64,000 nucleotides of DNA from Streptomyces antimicrobicus. Lineage in GTDB: Bacteria; Actinomycetota; Actinomycetes; Streptomycetales; Streptomycetaceae. Of the stretch, positions 62,703 to 64,000 are shown piece by piece (the first letter of the stretch is position 1; each line of letters starts with the position of its first letter). The notes under the pieces are model-generated. The model saw only the letters and a list, made by a program, of their open reading frames with translations, did not search any database and was not told the origin of the DNA. Position numbers and translations under genes: made by a program. Location: NCBI RefSeq assembly GCF_020532625.1, contig NZ_JAJAUY010000020.1:1-64000 (forward strand). The letters run 5' to 3'.

Positions 62703-64000
62703 CGGCCGGCGACCTCGCCTTCGAGCAGCGCCTGCGCGACCCGCTCCAGACCGGCCGACCTGGATGCCTTCACCAGCACGACGTCTCCCGGGCGCAGTTC
62801 ACTGCGCAACAGGTCGACCGCCGCCTGCGCGTCGGACACGAGCACCGACTCCTCACCCCACGAACCCTCGTTATATGCGCCCAGTTGCAGCCAGGACGCT
62901 TCCCTGCCCCCGACTGCCACGAGCTTGCTCACGTTGAGCCGGACGACAAGTCGCCCGACCGCGTCGTGCTCGGCCAGCGAGTCGTCCCCGAGCTCGGCCA
63001 TGGGACCGAGCACCGCCCACGTACGCCCCCCCTTCGCCTGGGCGGAGCCGCCCATCGCGGCCAGCGCGCGCAGTGCGGCCCGCATGGACTCGGGGTTCGC
63101 GTTGTAGGCGTCGTTGACGACCGTCACGCCGTCGGCCCGCTCGGTGACCTCCATCCGCCAACGGGACAGCGTGCCCGCCGCGGAGAGCGCGGTGGCGATC
63201 TCGTCGACGGACATGCCCAGCACATGGGCGACGGCGGCCGCGGCGAGCGCGTTCGACACGTGGTGCTCACCGTACAGCCGCAAGGTCACGTCGCTGCACC
63301 CGGTGGGTGTGTGCAATGTGAAGGACGGCTGTCCCTGGGGCGTCATCCGGACTTCGGTGGCGCGTACGTCGGCGTCCTCGGCCTCGCCGAACAGCACGGT
63401 ACGGGCCTTGGTCCGGGCGGACATGGCGCGCACCAGCAGGTCGTCGGCGTTGAGGACGGCGACCCCGCCCTCGGCCGCGCTCGGCAGGGCCTCGACCAGC
63501 TCGCCCTTGGCCTGGGCGATGGCCTCGCGGCCGCCGAACTCGCCGATGTGGGCGCTGCCGACGTTGAGCACGAGGCCGATCCGGGGCGGGGTGAGCCGGG
63601 TGAGGTAGCGGATGTGGCCGATGCCGCGGGCGCCCATCTCCAGCACCAGGTGGCGGGTCTCCGCGGTGGCGCGCAGGGTCGTGACCGGCAGGCCGATCTC
63701 GTTGTTGAGGTTCCCCGGCGTCCACACGGTCGGCGCGTGGTGCTGGAGGACCTGGGCGATGAGGTCCTTGGTGGAGGTCTTGCCGGCCGAGCCGGTCAGG
63801 GCCACCACGTCGGTGCCGATCCGCTCGACGACGGCCCCGGCCAGGGCGCCGAGAGCGGCGACCACGTCGTCCACGACGACGGCGGGGACCCCGACGGGGC
63901 GGGTGGCCAGCACCGCGCGGGCGCCGGCGGCGACCGCGGCGGCGGCGTAGTCGTGGCCGTCGACGCGCTCGCCGGCGAAGGCGGCGAACAGGCTGCCGTC
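62699..64000 (-). CDS. murF: UDP-N-acetylmuramoyl-tripeptide--D-alanyl-D-alanine ligase (5' end beyond window)
   Basis: The frame runs off the right edge, so 433 C-terminal residues of MurF are visible. The enzyme adds D-Ala-D-Ala to the UDP-MurNAc-tripeptide. Visible: the end of the N-terminal domain ([20 protein letters not shown]), the ATP P-loop [33 protein letters not shown] and [17 protein letters not shown] in the C-terminal domain. Both mraY and murF end in four-base overlaps, a continuous translation-coupled wall operon. A GTG at 63913 is internal and is not the real start. Confidence 0.95.
   Translation of the reverse strand, partial: DGSLFAAFAGERVDGHDYAAAAVAAGARAVLATRPVGVPAVVVDDVVAALGALAGAVVERIGTDVVALTGSAGKTSTKDLIAQVLQHHAPTVWTPGNLNNEIGLPVTTLRATAETRHLVLEMGARGIGHIRYLTRLTPPRIGLVLNVGSAHIGEFGGREAIAQAKGELVEALPSAAEGGVAVLNADDLLVRAMSARTKARTVLFGEAEDADVRATEVRMTPQGQPSFTLHTPTGCSDVTLRLYGEHHVSNALAAAAVAHVLGMSVDEIATALSAAGTLSRWRMEVTERADGVTVVNDAYNANPESMRAALRALAAMGGSAQAKGGRTWAVLGPMAELGDDSLAEHDAVGRLVVRLNVSKLVAVGGREASWLQLGAYNEGSWGEESVLVSDAQAAVDLLRSELRPGDVVLVKASRSAGLERVAQALLEGEVAGR

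Overview
The window is a stretch of chromosome from a Streptomyces or a very close relative. The evidence is very high G+C with strong third-position GC bias, many GTG starts, four-base ATGA/GTGA gene overlaps, and a gene order typical of the Streptomyces core: lgt, a trp cluster, a his cluster, dnaE, phoD, rluD-lspA, ileS, divIVA-sepG-sepF-ylmE-ylmD-ftsZ-ftsQ-murG-ftsW-murD-mraY-murF. No tRNA, rRNA, insertion sequence, prophage or CRISPR array was seen.

Layout. (1) 1-5958 (+): a tightly coupled catabolic operon of three ADP-ribosylglycohydrolase-fold proteins (the first cut by the window edge), a ribokinase, a family III CoA-transferase and a CitE-like lyase. (2) 6011-14880 (-): lgt, a membrane-anchored DsbA-like protein, trpA-trpB-trpM-trpC, two small membrane proteins, a Trp-region membrane protein, trpE and hisI. 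(3) 14965-17298 (+): a TIGR03085-like protein, a frameshifted gene relic, and a two-gene cassette (DUF6232-like membrane protein plus small helical protein) sharing a glycine-rich motif across the gene boundary. (4) 17314-23030 (-): hisD-hisC-hisB-(small membrane protein)-hisH-priA-ridA-hisF, almost all with 1-4 base overlaps. (5) 23157-30350: a beta-helix membrane protein, a Lon-N-like protein, a YbaK-like deacylase, an ABC exporter, a NYN-domain nuclease-like protein and a 55-residue basic protein. (6) 30416-43998: dnaE, a DUF2252 protein, a second DsbA-like protein, Tat-exported PhoD, a secreted M43-like metalloprotease, a hydrolase, an MscS channel, a CPA1 antiporter and a GNAT enzyme. (7) 43995-50831: rluD-like, lspA, a histone-H1-tailed DksA/TraR protein, and an ileS with a T-box leader. 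(8) 50912-64000: an atypical orphan gene, then divIVA and the division and cell-wall (dcw) cluster, running off the right edge inside murF.

How the genes work together. Histidine and tryptophan synthesis are linked through PriA, because no separate trpF is visible. Lgt and LspA are the first two steps of lipoprotein maturation. The dcw block supplies lipid II synthesis (murF, mraY, murD, murG) and the division machinery (ftsZ, ftsQ, ftsW, sepF, sepG) next to the polar-growth scaffold DivIVA.

Most notable observations: the shared motif in the DUF6232-like cassette, which looks like a small homotypic-interaction system; an isoleucyl-tRNA synthetase whose HXGH signature reads GXHH, behind an isoleucine T-box; the ribosyl-compound catabolic operon; a palindrome and a WhiA-like GACAC overlapping a candidate ftsZ promoter; a hairpin touching the trpB ribosome-binding site; and recurrent leaderless promoter architecture.
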